A stretch of 64,000 nt of DNA from Pararge aegeria (GCF_905163445.1 NC_053187.1:8556001-8620000); one strand, 5' to 3'. Shown: positions 10,305 to 20,649, numbered from the stretch's first letter. The notes: generated by a model from the sequence alone, not told the origin. Numbers and translations are program-made.

Positions 10305-10395
10305 CTGTCAGTTCAGCGCAGCGTGTTGATTATGGGCATACTGTCCCGTTGGGAACGACCTTTAGTCCAGCAGTGGACTTTTATAGGCTAATTAA
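10305..10395 (+). mobile_element. RTE-type LINE 3' end scrap
   Basis: CCAGCAGTGGACTTTTATAG then GCTA is the usual lepidopteran CCAGCAGTGGAC...TATAGGCTG end. It is also seen at 37865 and 42945. Confidence 0.45.
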
Positions 10396-10440
10396 ACTAA
10401 TTCTAATTTATTTGAAAGAGCTATTTATGTATAAATAGAG

Positions 10441-11290
10441 CTACTAGCGGACCCGCGCGACTTCGTCCGCAAATGAGTACACATCAAAAAGTAGTCATAT
10501 GTTGTCGCGGACTGTTTCATAGAACTTTAAAGAAACAATTCCGATATACTTACTTATTTCCGTTCTTTGGCGTAACGTTTACCGTTCACGCATTGCATGC
10601 ATCGGAATGTCTCAAAAAGGATATTTTTTGTCGTAGCCTGATATTATACAGCCTTAATTGATACTACAATCTAAAAAAAAAATCATAATCGAAACAGCAT
10701 TTTTTGAGATTAGCGCGTTCAACCAAACAAACTCAAAAGCTTGTTAATATTTCAACTATGCCTAACTAAAAAACGTCCACGTCAATCTAAAAGTCCGTTG
10801 CGCGGATTTTGAAAGACAAATGCGGAAAAAATAGCGATGCTATCCTGTTGGAGCTGTTTGCTTTTCCGTGATAAAAATAAGCCTATGAGCTATTCCAGGA
10901 TGGTACGCATGCATTCGATCTTTGTTCCATATGCCTAGCTTTTATATGACGTGCTGTTATCTGTGAAGAGTTATGTCCTGTATCTCCGACAATATTTATC
11001 AGGTCTTCATTAAAATTAGACAATACGTGCTTAATAGCACTTTGAAATAAAAAAAAAAATTCTAAAATCTGTTCAAATTTAACGGAGCTATGAATTGAAG
11101 TTGATAAAAATTTTCATCCCGTTTCCCGGAGGAAACTTATTGTTTATCGGGGTAAAAGTATCCTATATGTTGACCCGGAATATCAGCTACAATTATACCA
11201 AATTTTATTTGAATCCGTTCAGTCCGACGTGATGCCCGGACAAACAGACAGACAGACGGACAGATAAACGATTATGACTACGGGAGGGTC
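10441..11290 (-). mobile_element. Helitron-like element, reversed
   Basis: Minus-strand 3' end at 10441 (CTACTAGCGG...GCGCGACTTCGTCCGC on the plus strand). The interior carries GGTAAAAGTATCCTATATGT and a 5'-side block with GGACAAACAGACAGACAGAC near 11240. No transposase frame. Confidence 0.45.
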
Positions 11291-11424
11291 ATGTGTTTAG
11301 GCTATAGAAAATGGTATAAATGGTCCACTTCTTTGGCACCCCTCCCCTTTCCGAGTGATGATAATGATGGAACCCCAAATTATTTTAACATTATAGGCAT
11401 CAAAGAAGCTTCGAATCAATCTGA

Positions 11425-11517
11425 GGTATAATGTTGTATTCAAATTCAAATTAAAAAATTTTGTATTCATGTAGGCCTATCACAAGCACTTAAGCTACAC
11501 TAAGCGTTCACACATAT
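11425..11517 (-). mobile_element. Left half of a LINE 3' tail split by the DNA transposon
   Basis: ATTCAAATTCAAATT, GTATTCATGTAGGCCTATC and AAGCACTTAAG match the first part of the copy at 36905-37115. The second part resumes at 15236. It ends in ATAT at 11514-11517, the left copy of the target duplication. Confidence 0.75.
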
Positions 11518-11547
11518 CGCATACTGATAACCAAACCGTCACTAAAC
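11518..11547 (+). repeat. Left terminal inverted repeat
   Basis: 30 bases, pairing with 15202-15231 with two mismatches. The shared core is CAAACCGTCACTAAAC. Confidence 0.92.
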
Positions 11548-11734
11548 GAAAAACACGATTTTTCAGAAAATGATGTTAAAGTTACTAATTAAAGAAACAG
11601 TTGCATATTGTGCAAAATGTAAAAAAAAACATTTTTTTTAAGTGAATAATATTTGTGTCTAGCCTAGTGCTCCTTGTTATTAATTATAGCTGTTATTTAT
11701 ATTTATTTTATGAAATATTTTAATTTTTCTCCAG

Positions 11735-11782
11735 AAATAGTGTCACTTTTCCACAAAATTTTTGAAAGTGTCACTTTTTCAT
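11735..11782 (+). repeat. Left subterminal repeats (AGTGTCACTTTTT x2)
   Basis: Two direct copies of AGTGTCACTTTT, at 11739 and 11767. Variants in both orientations occur on the right side at 14674-14905. These are probable transposase-binding sites. Confidence 0.65.
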
Positions 11783-11999
11783 TAGATTCATTCATATGTT
11801 ATCTAAAACATTTAGGTTAAAATGTCTCTATATTCTTAGTAATTTAAGGAACAAAAATTAAAATAATGATTTTTTAATTAAAACTACCACTGCAGAAATC
11901 AACCATCTTTATTAACTATAATTACTTATTAATTTAACATCCTCGCCTCACACATAATGATAAAAATGTACTTGTTTGTAAATCACACTGACAGAAAAA

Positions 12000-12360
12000 C
12001 TTATAACATTACTTAATAATTGGCCCAAATATTAAGACTATGTTAATATTACTTAAATCAACCAGTCTTCAGTGAGTTCTAATTAAATTAATCCTATCTC
12101 TAAGAGATAATGCTTATTTATTAAAGTTACAAAACAATGAAAATAAATTGTCAGAAAATCTTTCTTAAATTCTCATAGAACTAATAACATTAGGTACTTA
12201 ATAATATTTTGGCACTGTTAATAATAATATCACTTAAAAGCAAACAGTCTTCTGTGAGTCCTAATTAAATTACTCATCCATCTCTATTGAGATACAGCTT
12301 TTTTCTAAATTTAACAATAAATCTCTCACAAAACAAAACATAAAAAACTTTCTAAAGTAA
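12000..12360. repeat. Degenerate tandem duplication, ~182-bp period
   Basis: Units beginning near 12001 and 12183 share ATAACATTA...ACTTAATAAT and CAGTCTTC(A/T)GTGAG(T)(T/C)CTAATTAAATTA, ending in CTC(T/A)..GAGATA. It lies between the left end and the stop of the transposase-like frame. Probably part of the 3' UTR. Confidence 0.7.
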
Positions 12361-12379
12361 AATGACAAAAAAAAACATT

Positions 12380-14386
12380 TTATAAAATATTATTGTAAAA
12401 AGACGATACATAGTAAGGCAAAATTGCGTTCTTTTTAATAAGATCTTTCAGATCCTTCTTTTTATTTTCAGCTAATGGCAATTTATTATTATACAAAGGC
12501 ACTAATTGAGGTTGTATCCGTCGAAGCTTGAGTAAGTTAATTTCTTTAAAAGTTTCATCAGAATATGAAGTTTTGTAAAAAACTCTAACGTTATGGTTAG
12601 AATCAGACTTTTCAACTTTTAGAACTTTTATGTCACCTACTTTTATGGCCCCCCCTTCCGTATTTTTAGTTAGTTTGAATTCTTGCAGCTTTTTGATGTC
12701 ATAAAACTCATGGTGTGCCATTTCCACTACATTGTATTTATTGCCCCTTTTTTTTGCGTCTCGAATAGCACTTATATATTGATCAGGAACATATATTGGT
12801 CCTGACCTAAGCTTCTTCTTTATCTGGCGCTCAATCATAGAATGGACGGAATCCCCTTCGTTTTGGGTATGACCCTTGATCAAAAATTTGTGGGTAATAG
12901 AGGCAATGTTTGGCAAATTTGCCACTGCATATAAATACATGGAAAAAACAAATTGATTTTTTTGTTGTCCGCAACAGTTATCTGAATAAAAAATTATGTT
13001 GAGGTCAGACGATGCTGTTGCCGATTTTTTTTGTAAGAATTTAAATACACAAGAACCTATTTCGTTAGCACCTTTTTGCCCTTCTACTTCAGTCCAGAAA
13101 TAGCAATGAGTACAATCGGCTTTGAGCTCACAAATTGTAAAGTTCAAGCAGTTCAGTCTTGACTTATAATAAAAAGATGAAACATCCCCTTTAGGAACTT
13201 GCAGGATAGCTTGCAAATCATAACATGCTACTATGTTATTGTCATCAATTAATTCTTTGTCTCGTTTTTTTTCTTCTCGGCTTAACTCTTTTTCTTTTAA
13301 ATGTAATGTATATTCTTCATTCATTTTTTCTTTCTCTTCAAGGTTCGCATTTTCATAAGCCACACAGTCTTCACACTGATCCTTTTTAGGGACAAAAAAA
13401 CTTATATTAAAATCTTCTTTAAAAACTTTACGATATATATGTAGCTTCACGTAGTCAAGTCCTTCAATTTCGCAGTCTTTTTTGTAATCTCTATATAAAT
13501 CGGTTAATGTTTTCCCACCTTCTATAAATTCCCTTGTCGTCTGTTTGCGTAAATAATGACTTTCAATTCGAGGTATGCTCGCAATATGTTTTCTAACCCT
13601 GTCCAATAATTCGCTTGATGTTTTGGTCCCATGGTTGTCATGTTTACCTCGCAGGTCTGGTTCAACAATACCACATAAATTTAATTTTGCGATGACTGTT
13701 CGAATTGGGCGATCGTTAATGCCTAAAGTGTTTTTGAAAAATATTTTGCATACTCTTTTTTTTTCATTACTTGCTGTTAAATAAAATGCGTGCTTAGCTT
13801 TTCTATTATTGAATATTTTTTTGTATTGATATTTCGGTTTGATTTCTGTCATGTGTTTAGAAATGAAATCTCTTTGTTTTGATAGGGAACTCATTTGCCA
13901 GTAATTATTGAATATGTAGCGACGGGATTCTTCGGTAAATTTTTCCGAACATTTTAATCGACAACTCATACCACAAGGAATCCCTATTTTTCTTTCAGGA
14001 ATTACTTTTTTTTGCTTTGAGGACGTCGAATATTGTAATCCCTTATTTCTCAGTAACTTTGCCAGTTTTTTTTTGTTACCACGCTTTCTTTTTCGTGTTT
14101 GTGTTGCAGAGTGAGTATCAGAGATAGTTTCAGGTGTGATATTATTTAAATGTGTTGTTTTGTTTATTTGTTCTATTGCTAAACTTTTTAAAGAGGATGG
14201 GTTATAAATGGGTATGTTATTAATTATTTTGCCATCACTATCAGAAAAAGATTCACTCCCATATTCCATAGCTATTATTTGTAAAGCAGAGGCAGATTTA
14301 TTCAATTTACAAGACGTTATTTCAGGAGACAAGACTTTTGGAGAAATACAGTTTCGTTTCGATGGCGTGGCAGAGTTAGAGTTCAC
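12380..14386 (-). CDS. DDD/E transposase-like protein of the DNA transposon
   Basis: An uninterrupted frame of 668 codons, presumed transposase. Residues 98-109 are strongly basic (RKRKRGNKKKLAK region, possible nuclear signal). C138, C142 and C146 form a CxxxCxxxC cluster, and C338/C341 another CxxC pair. Candidate catalytic acids are D390 (ACYDLQ), D469 (FYSDNCCGQQKN) and E510 or D512 (GHTQNEGDSVHSMIE). This order and these motifs recall widespread uncharacterised insect transposase-like proteins. A Glu/Lys-rich helix covers about 347-382. The first codon of the open frame is GTG, not ATG, and TAA lies eight codons upstream. The first in-frame ATG is codon 40 (14267-14269), giving about 629 residues. 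Otherwise an upstream exon is spliced in near 14387 (TTTTAAAG before the frame). The frame has no stops, so the copy may be active or only recently dead. Confidence 0.82.
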   Translation of the reverse strand: MNSNSATPSKRNCISPKVLSPEITSCKLNKSASALQIIAMEYGSESFSDSDGKIINNIPIYNPSSLKSLAIEQINKTTHLNNITPETISDTHSATQTRKRKRGNKKKLAKLLRNKGLQYSTSSKQKKVIPERKIGIPCGMSCRLKCSEKFTEESRRYIFNNYWQMSSLSKQRDFISKHMTEIKPKYQYKKIFNNRKAKHAFYLTASNEKKRVCKIFFKNTLGINDRPIRTVIAKLNLCGIVEPDLRGKHDNHGTKTSSELLDRVRKHIASIPRIESHYLRKQTTREFIEGGKTLTDLYRDYKKDCEIEGLDYVKLHIYRKVFKEDFNISFFVPKKDQCEDCVAYENANLEEKEKMNEEYTLHLKEKELSREEKKRDKELIDDNNIVACYDLQAILQVPKGDVSSFYYKSRLNCLNFTICELKADCTHCYFWTEVEGQKGANEIGSCVFKFLQKKSATASSDLNIIFYSDNCCGQQKNQFVFSMYLYAVANLPNIASITHKFLIKGHTQNEGDSVHSMIERQIKKKLRSGPIYVPDQYISAIRDAKKRGNKYNVVEMAHHEFYDIKKLQEFKLTKNTEGGAIKVGDIKVLKVEKSDSNHNVRVFYKTSYSDETFKEINLLKLRRIQPQLVPLYNNKLPLAENKKKDLKDLIKKNAILPYYVSSFYNNIL

Positions 14387-14673
14387 ACTCTTTAAAACGC
14401 AAAGTTACATTGTACAGGGGGTTGAACAAAATTTTGACTCACTGATCGTAGTCACGGATTTTTAAATTTTCGACCTTATTGTATAGCGAATACCTAATAA
14501 AATTTTCATGAAATGGTCAAGAAATCGAATTTCTTAACTGTACTTAGTAGGTACCTACACTTCTCAAGTCAAAAAAACTTCTATCAAACAAAAATAAGGA
14601 ACATACGATAGAATCAAAACGCACGTTTTATTCAAATTATAATGCTTATTTGAATACAAAAAGTGCAAAAAAC

Positions 14674-14905
14674 CGACACTTTTTATTTAGAGTCACTTTT
14701 CGTAAAAACAAATAATTGAAGTTCAATTCGCAAATAACGAAATCCTGACATGTTTAGTTTAAGGTCAGTATTCAGGTAAGTGATTGACTGTTTTAAACAC
14801 AAAAATAACAGAAAAACTGATTCTTTTTGTTTAGAGACACTATGCGGGTAAAAATTACAACAAATTATGCACAAAAATATTGACAAAGTGACACTTTTTA
14901 TGTAA
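14674..14905. repeat. Right subterminal repeats (AGTGTCACTTTTT variants, both orientations)
   Basis: GACACTTTTTATTTAGAGTC at 14675, AGTCACTTTTCG, AGAGACACTATGCGG near 14834, and AAAGTGACACTTTTT at 14885. They mirror the left-hand pair and suggest binding sites at both transposon ends. Confidence 0.6.
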
Positions 14906-15201
14906 AGACGTTATTCTCGTAATTGTTAGTTCAACTTACCTTATAATTTTGAAGAAAGGTGTCCTTAAGCAAAAAATGACCGTTTTCCGCACAGAGTCCA
15001 CGTGAACATTACGCCGTCCGCGTCACTAATGGAAATATGTCAGTGTTGCGGTAAGCTACCCGCCCTCCCCGCGCCTGGGGGCAAAGCGACACTAACGACA
15101 TCTACTATTCTATGTAACTTTTTAATGTCGGTGTTTTTGCAAACTATAGTTTTTGGGGAGCGTTAATAGATGGCACTTTTAACTCATTTTTGTCGAATTT
15201 T

Positions 15202-15231
15202 GTTTAGTGACGGTTTGATTATCAGTGTGCG
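15202..15231 (-). repeat. Right terminal inverted repeat
   Basis: Reverse complement of 11518-11547 with two differences. It is followed at 15232-15235 by ATAT, the right copy of the target duplication. Confidence 0.92.
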
Positions 15232-15235
15232 ATAT

Positions 15236-15480
15236 ATGTTTACATAATTGTAAGGGGATGGTGATAACTTCGTTCGCTACTTAAACCTAAAGCTACGAGG
15301 GTTCCAAATGCGCCCTGTTCTAAGAACAGCCCACACCAAACTTAGCCGGGTAAATTTTATTTTTTGTTATCACCACCTCACAGTAAATGTATATTAAGCT
15401 ATGAAGCTAGAGCAATTCACACACAAGTTTTTTGATCGTTTAAGTAATCCTTAATATTAAAATAGAATTTTTATTATCTA
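15236..15480 (-). mobile_element. Right half of the split LINE 3' tail
   Basis: GTTTACATAATTGTAAGG, GGATGGTGATAACTT, GAGGGTTCCAAATGCGCC and CACACCAAACTTAGCC continue the tail that stops at 11517. The copy at 36905 runs through the same junction uninterrupted. Confidence 0.75.
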
Positions 15481-16480
15481 ATGCCTAATTATCTCTAGTA
15501 GGTAACCCTTGTAGTGTAAGTATTTTTAATTTAAACAAAAAAATAGTTTTAATGAAAATAAATACCTACTATAATAATATTTAGTGCCATTGAGTTTATA
15601 CCGAAGTAATTTTGGAATTTCAATAATGTTGAAGGATTATATCATAATATCCTAACGTGATCCCAACAGATTAATTTGATATTAATAGCTTCAAGTCCTG
15701 GTCAATGGGGTTTACTTGAAAATTTGTTAAATACATATTTTCAATTTTACAACCATATCTTTCCGATAATATTTTATACAATAGATATTATTTGATCCTG
15801 GGGCATTACTTACATCGCTGACAGCAGCAGGTATTATTTTCATATATTTGGCTTTTAGAGTTATAATAAAAATGTTCATTGTTCTTAGATAATCGTACTA
15901 TTTTCATTTTTAAATAATACTGCTTTAATCGTTTGTAAAAAGCCCCCCTGAAACTGTCATGAAAAAGCATTGCAAGTCTTGTCTTGCATATGATTTCTAA
16001 TTTATATATTATATTATGAGAAACCATAAAACTGTCTCTGATTATTCCATCAGTCACACATTTCTTTATTTCATTTTACAATTTGTAAGATTGGAAGGAC
16101 TTGACTGTACAAGATGGTAGAGTAAGAAATTATATAGAATAGGCCTATATTAAAAACGATGTATGATGACGCAATGGCAGTCATTTATTTCGGAGTTTCG
16201 GAGTACTAAGTTTACGGATTTTCAACAAATACTTCATAATTGCTTATTTACGTTACTGCATTTACTGAAGCCAAATTGCGTGCTTTATAAACATTGTCTG
16301 TCAGTTACATAGTTTTAATAAAATTTTGTATTACAATTTGAATTGCAGTGACATTAAACATTTCACTACAAACCCTAGCTTACTCGAGAGAACTCCTATG
16401 TCAAAGTTCAACAAATTTAATTGACTTGGCAATTCCAACACAAACTTGATGCTCAGAAAACTGATATTGCAATATTAATT
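15481..16480. other. Unassigned AT-rich intronic DNA
   Basis: About 1 kb without a recognised gene or repeat. Confidence 0.4.
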
Positions 16481-16487
16481 TACGAAT

Positions 16488-16517
16488 AGTTTCAAAGGTA
16501 CTCCACCTTTGAAACTT
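16488..16517. repeat. Short palindrome, 12-bp arms
   Basis: AGTTTCAAAGGT and its reverse complement ACCTTTGAAACT around a 5-base loop. Confidence 0.7.
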
Positions 16518-16867
16518 TAATTTCAATTATAAATACTGATTAATGTTTTTAATAAAATAAAATATAACCTCATGAAAGAGTTTTGTTACATCTCGCTATT
16601 AATAAAATTATCTTTTAGGATGTATTATACTAGGTATTTTATGAGTAATTAAAAATAAAAGTCTTTATAAGGGTCGGTGAAAAAACGAATATAATTAAAA
16701 CAGCCCAATAATTTTAAGAGGGAAAATTATTAGGAAAAGAGGAGAAGAGGATGATTGAAACTGTATTTTGTGGGACAAATAAAAGGAAAGCTTGGGTAGT
16801 TGAAAGAGAAGGTTGAAATGGGCTACACCAACAAGAGCTTGGCTCTTAAATTGAAGAAAAAGAAGAA

Positions 16868-16927
16868 GAGAAGTTTATAAACGTCATTTCTTGGTATGTT
16901 CCAAGAAATAATGTTTATAAACTTCTC
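16868..16927. repeat. Palindrome, 27-bp arms, 2 mismatches
   Basis: Arms 16868-16894 and 16901-16927 around a 6-base loop. The outer part is GAGAAGTTTATAAACG. Confidence 0.88.
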
Positions 16928-17337
16928 AAGAGTGTAATTCATTTGGTTGCACTAAATGTTTAAATTTTGTTTGCAAATACATTAAGGTAACATTTGTTTA
17001 CTGCAAACCTTGTTAACCCCCGAGTGTACGGTTCTTGAACCACAATATCAAAGTTCAACAAACACATTTAATTCCACAGTCACGTTCCAAACTAAACGTT
17101 GGAAAGATTTCTTAATTGCATTAATTATGTTCAAAACTTTTCTGCATTATGCATGAAGCTTTAGATTATTTGAAGATTAGAAATAGCTCCTGCGGCGGAA
17201 ATTTTTATTATATCGCGATAGATTAGAATTTAAATAGGGTATTTATTTAAACTTAACGAAAAACATATAATATCTATCTACTACTAATATTACAGGGCTG
17301 TTAACGCTCATTCTATGTAATTAAACTGATACATGTT
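16928..17337. other. Unassigned
   Basis: No recognised feature. Confidence 0.35.
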
Positions 17338-17545
17338 GTATAGTAGCAGGCGTTACTTTGCGGAAATCCATGATATATTATCAAAATTAAGCTTAATTTG
17401 CTATACACCCACCCTCCCTTGAGGGTGTATTGCCGAGGATCTGTTTGGTGTGGAGTATAAGGATTTAAGAAATTATAAATTACACCACACAGATTCTCCT
17501 GCTTTTCGCGGAGTATAGCAAATTAAGCTTAATTTTGATAATACT
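17338..17545. mobile_element. Foldback element family E with perfect 29-bp inverted arms
   Basis: Arms 17377-17405 and 17514-17542 are exact reverse complements and themselves contain the palindrome AATTAAGCTTAATT. The interior has GAGGATCTGTTTGGTGTGGAG and TACACCACACAGATTCTCCTG. An outer block, GCAGGCGTTACTTTGCGGAA, precedes the left arm. Related blocks lie at 4463-4560 and 21565-21910. Noncoding MITE-like element. No target duplication is certain. Confidence 0.75.
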
Positions 17546-18040
17546 GATACATGTGATTTTTCCTGTGTCATCTAATATCAACCGTTTTAAGGCGTAACAT
17601 GAAGCTGATGTCAAAAGACCCAAAACTAATCACCGTCGACCGCTGAAGGGTAATCTCCGGGACGCTACCGATGAAACTGAATTACTCACTTTGGATATGG
17701 GTGACGGACAATGAGAAGTAACCGAGCAAAGAATATTATTTAAATGTAACGGCTTAAATTTAATGTTCTCATAAAGTTGTGTAGGATTTAAAAAATGTTT
17801 CGTCTAGACGGACACAGTTCTGAGTTCTTCCTGAGCTAATACCTTCTGTAGGAACGTGGTAACTCCATAAATGTTATGTAAATCTAAGATGTGCGAAAAA
17901 TAAATTATGAGTAATATAAACAAAATATGGGGCTTCCCATACAGGCAAATAGTGGATGAACCTTTTTTGAACCTTTCATAGAATTACAGGGTTCCATTGG
18001 AAACCAATTTTTAAATACAAACACAAGCTTAAATCTAATA
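17546..18040. other. Unassigned intronic DNA
   Basis: No recognised feature. Confidence 0.35.
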
Positions 18041-18044
18041 TATT

Positions 18045-18098
18045 GGCTACCTTAATCACCAATTAACAAGGCATTGTTAATTGGTGATTTAGGTAGCC
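18045..18098. repeat. Palindrome, 25-bp arms, 1 mismatch
   Basis: Arms 18045-18069 and 18074-18098 around GGCA. The arm begins GGCTACCTTAATCACC. Confidence 0.88.
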
Positions 18099-18161
18099 AT
18101 CAAAGCATTTTTTAAATGTATTGATAATTTTCTAGATATCCTATTTTTTTAACTTGACGAC

Positions 18162-18322
18162 TGATTGGCGGAGTGGGCAGCGATCCTGCTTACTGAGTTC
18201 TGATTGTGTTTAGAATATGAATGTTTTTAGTGTCTTGGTGTTTATCTAAAGATCATAAGTATTTATGTATATTTTTCATAAAAATACTCATCTTAGGACC
18301 CATTACACAAGTTACGAATACT
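18162..18322 (+). mobile_element. SINE family A, diverged, internally deleted
   Basis: Head GACTGATTGGCGGAGTGGGC, then the body (GTGTCTTGGTGTTTATC, AAGTATTTATGTATATT, CATAAAAATACTCATC). The B-box region and the 3' end are lost. Confidence 0.65.
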
Positions 18323-18424
18323 TTGGAGATAGACCGTTTTTAAAATAGGTGGGTAAAAGATTCTTCCTAATCATGATGGAGTCGTTATTCAACTGTCAAA
18401 TCTCAGCCAATCAAGACACAAGTA

Positions 18425-18520
18425 TCAGTTGCCCACGCATCCGCACTGGAGCGGCCTGGTGGGCCAATCCTCTAATCCTTTCTCTTCTATGAGAGAATAG
18501 CCTCTACTCATCAGTTGTGA
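18425..18520 (+). mobile_element. SINE family C 3' scrap
   Basis: ATCCGCACTGGAGCGGCCTGG then GGGCCAATCC...CTCTTCTATGAGAGAATAG follows the order of the SINE C 3' half. Decayed. Confidence 0.4.
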
Positions 18521-19835
18521 GATGGATGAATCATTAGGATGGTGTCAATTGTCATTCACGTTGTCAAGGACGCAAGATGAAAGCAAAAGTGCAACATGTA
18601 GAAATATACACGTAAAATACACGATCTACATTTCGTCGAGATTTTATACTGGCTATATTTCTCTGAAAGGTATTACCACTTCTATAAAATACTTATGTTT
18701 GTACTATGTGCAAACGTTCTTATTAACTGCAAGGTACGTTGAAACTGAAACGCCTTTATATTTCATTTTCTCAATCAAAACTGACACTTATCTACTAAGT
18801 TTTACGACTTGGATGGGTTCGGATGCAGGCAGATAATTATATAAGCTTTAGATGAAAGCGCACGAGGGTAGACAAACCTATAGTAGGTTGTCAATTCTTC
18901 CGGAACAGTGACTCAGTGTTTCATGTTATTGAAAATTGATGTTTTACAAATTCTACTTGTGCGGCTATGTAATTATGAAAGATCAAAATAATCCATTTTG
19001 AAATGGATCTCTGTGTACTCTTATCCACGCTTAGCGGGCGTCCTTGTTAAGTTCTTGTGATAATATGCCAGCCATTGTTAGAGTTAAGTAAGTTTAATCT
19101 CAAAATTATTTAGATACAACATTTTCAATTAATGTGTACGCTGCTAAAGTTATACTGCTTATTTAAGAGGTAAAATACGATAAATGGATGTAAGATATGC
19201 AATACCAACATCTTCTTCAGCCTCTTAACGTTCCACAGTCGGTCGGAATCTCATAGGAGGGACGGATTAGATTGAAGGCTCACAACGCTTAAATACTAGT
19301 TGGTGAACATTTAACAGTATTAACGTGCTCACCGAGGCAAGGGTGAGGACAACACCAATTTCCTAACACCTCAATGTCTAAAATTTTTTTTAACGGCCAC
19401 GGAATCTAACTCAGTACCGATCCCGTTAATTGTAGTCTGGACCTCTGAATGAACGAACCGAACCATCGAACTTTTTCAGTAGTCTTCGGATCATATTTAA
19501 TCTAAATATATACATATATATTATAAAAGTATATTTTTTTTTAAATATTCCACGAAAAACATTTTATTATTACATGATAAGGAAAGAAGGGTTAAGAACA
19601 ATATAAAGGGTTTAACCCTTTCGAGCCATAGTGTTTATTTAGGGTTGTATTGCAAATGATACAGAACTCTGTTTTATGTGTTGCGGTAAAATACAAGCTT
19701 ATCAAATACTTGAACCCTTCAACACGACTGCACGAAAATATTGCGAATTATAATTTTTATAATTTTTATTAGTGTTTTTACCTACACTTGGAGGAATTAT
19801 CAATTTTTATAAATTTAAAATACATATAAATATTT
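18521..19835. other. Unassigned intronic DNA
   Basis: About 1.3 kb. An open stretch of 104 codons at 18522-18836 shows no recognisable domain. No repeats are supported. Confidence 0.4.
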
Positions 19836-19837
19836 TC

Positions 19838-20035
19838 GGAACCGACAAGATTTCTTTCTGCGACTCTCTGGCAATCGCGGCCTGAGCGCTTTCTCCAATT
19901 ACGCTACGGCTCTCCTACCGTCAATGCCGAAATTAGTATATGCCTTTCACATCAGTCTTATACCGACTGTAGCGTCATCTAGTGGGAAACGTTGCAGTTT
20001 CGATCTACTTTTTCAAAGGTCCATATTACAATGAG
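19838..20035 (-). mobile_element. tRNA-headed SINE of another type, decayed
   Basis: Minus strand reads GAGCCGTAGCGTAATTGGAG, then GCGCTCAGGCCGCGATTGCC and AGAGAGTCGCAG...CTTGTCGGTTCC. That is an A-box-like start and a damaged B-box end of a tRNA-derived head. Weak. Confidence 0.35.
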
Positions 20036-20127
20036 ACACGTTTGAAACGAGAGATGACACATTGCTTTTTTTTTTAATTTTTATAATTTTAAAATTATAA
20101 AAATATTGCGAATTTTACTGTCACAAT

Positions 20128-20240
20128 CGACCTCCTTGGCGCAGCGGCGAGCGCTCTGGTTTAAAGTTGGAGGTCTCGGGTTCGATTCCCGGCAGGGAAG
20201 ATCTAGCGTCTGGTCTGGTAATTGGATTAAATTTATCCCG
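20128..20240 (+). mobile_element. SINE family B, 5' half
   Basis: A box in CTTGGCGCAGCGGCGAGCGC and a perfect B box in CGGGTTCGATTCCCGGCAGG, followed by GTCTGGTCTGGT. The rest of the SINE is missing. It mimics a tRNA gene but has no acceptor stem. Confidence 0.75.
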
Positions 20241-20427
20241 GTAAAATAAAGGGCACAGATAATCAACATTTGTTTTTTACTATATGTAACCTAAGTTCGG
20301 CGCAACTGCAGAACTGATCTTAACGTAATTTTAGTACCTACAGTGATAAATTGCATACCTACTGGAGACGGACAAAGAATCTTTTTAAATGCGATAAATT
20401 TAAAATATATGAATATATTATTGATAT

Positions 20428-20649
20428 ATCTAAACTAATATTATAAATGCGAAAGTGTTTGTTTGTTTTTCCGTTCTTCATGCCCTAATTTAGCAACCAA
20501 TCAACTTGATTATTAAAATATAGTTTGTTGAAAGGACGAGGCCTAGGCTTCTTTTCATTCCAGAAATACAAACGGCTCTTACGGAAACACGCGGGCAACA
20601 CCTGCTACTGCTACGATATAAGCGAGTGTAGCCGCGGACACAGCTAGTA
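20428..20649 (+). mobile_element. Helitron-like non-autonomous element, short
   Basis: Starts ATCTAAACTAATATTATAAA, ends in ACAGCTAGT, and contains GGAAACACGCGGGCAACACC. Same end types as at 5955 and 47595. Confidence 0.5.

Larger units (their letters stand above)
11518..15231 (-). mobile_element. DNA transposon, 3.7 kb, 30-bp TIRs, possibly Sola superfamily
   Basis: A complete-looking cut-and-paste element of 3714 bp. The terminal inverted repeats at 11518-11547 and 15202-15231 agree at 28 of 30 positions (start CGCAYACTGATAA). The element is flanked by ATAT on each side. The flanks form one older repeat whose uninterrupted paralogue is at 36905-37115, so the boundaries and the 4-bp duplication are confirmed by an internal empty site. 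Subterminal AGTGTCACTTTTT repeats sit at both ends. It encodes one long protein (12380-14386, minus strand). A 4-bp duplication plus a D-D-D/E protein fits what I recall of Sola elements. The superfamily call is tentative. Confidence 0.85.

Noticed and set aside
18522..18836. 104-codon plus-strand gene
   Set aside because: No domain, no coding bias, and it starts within a SINE scrap.
20128..20240. tRNA gene
   Set aside because: A and B boxes are present but there is no paired acceptor stem, and the same head is repeated in other SINE B copies. It is a SINE.
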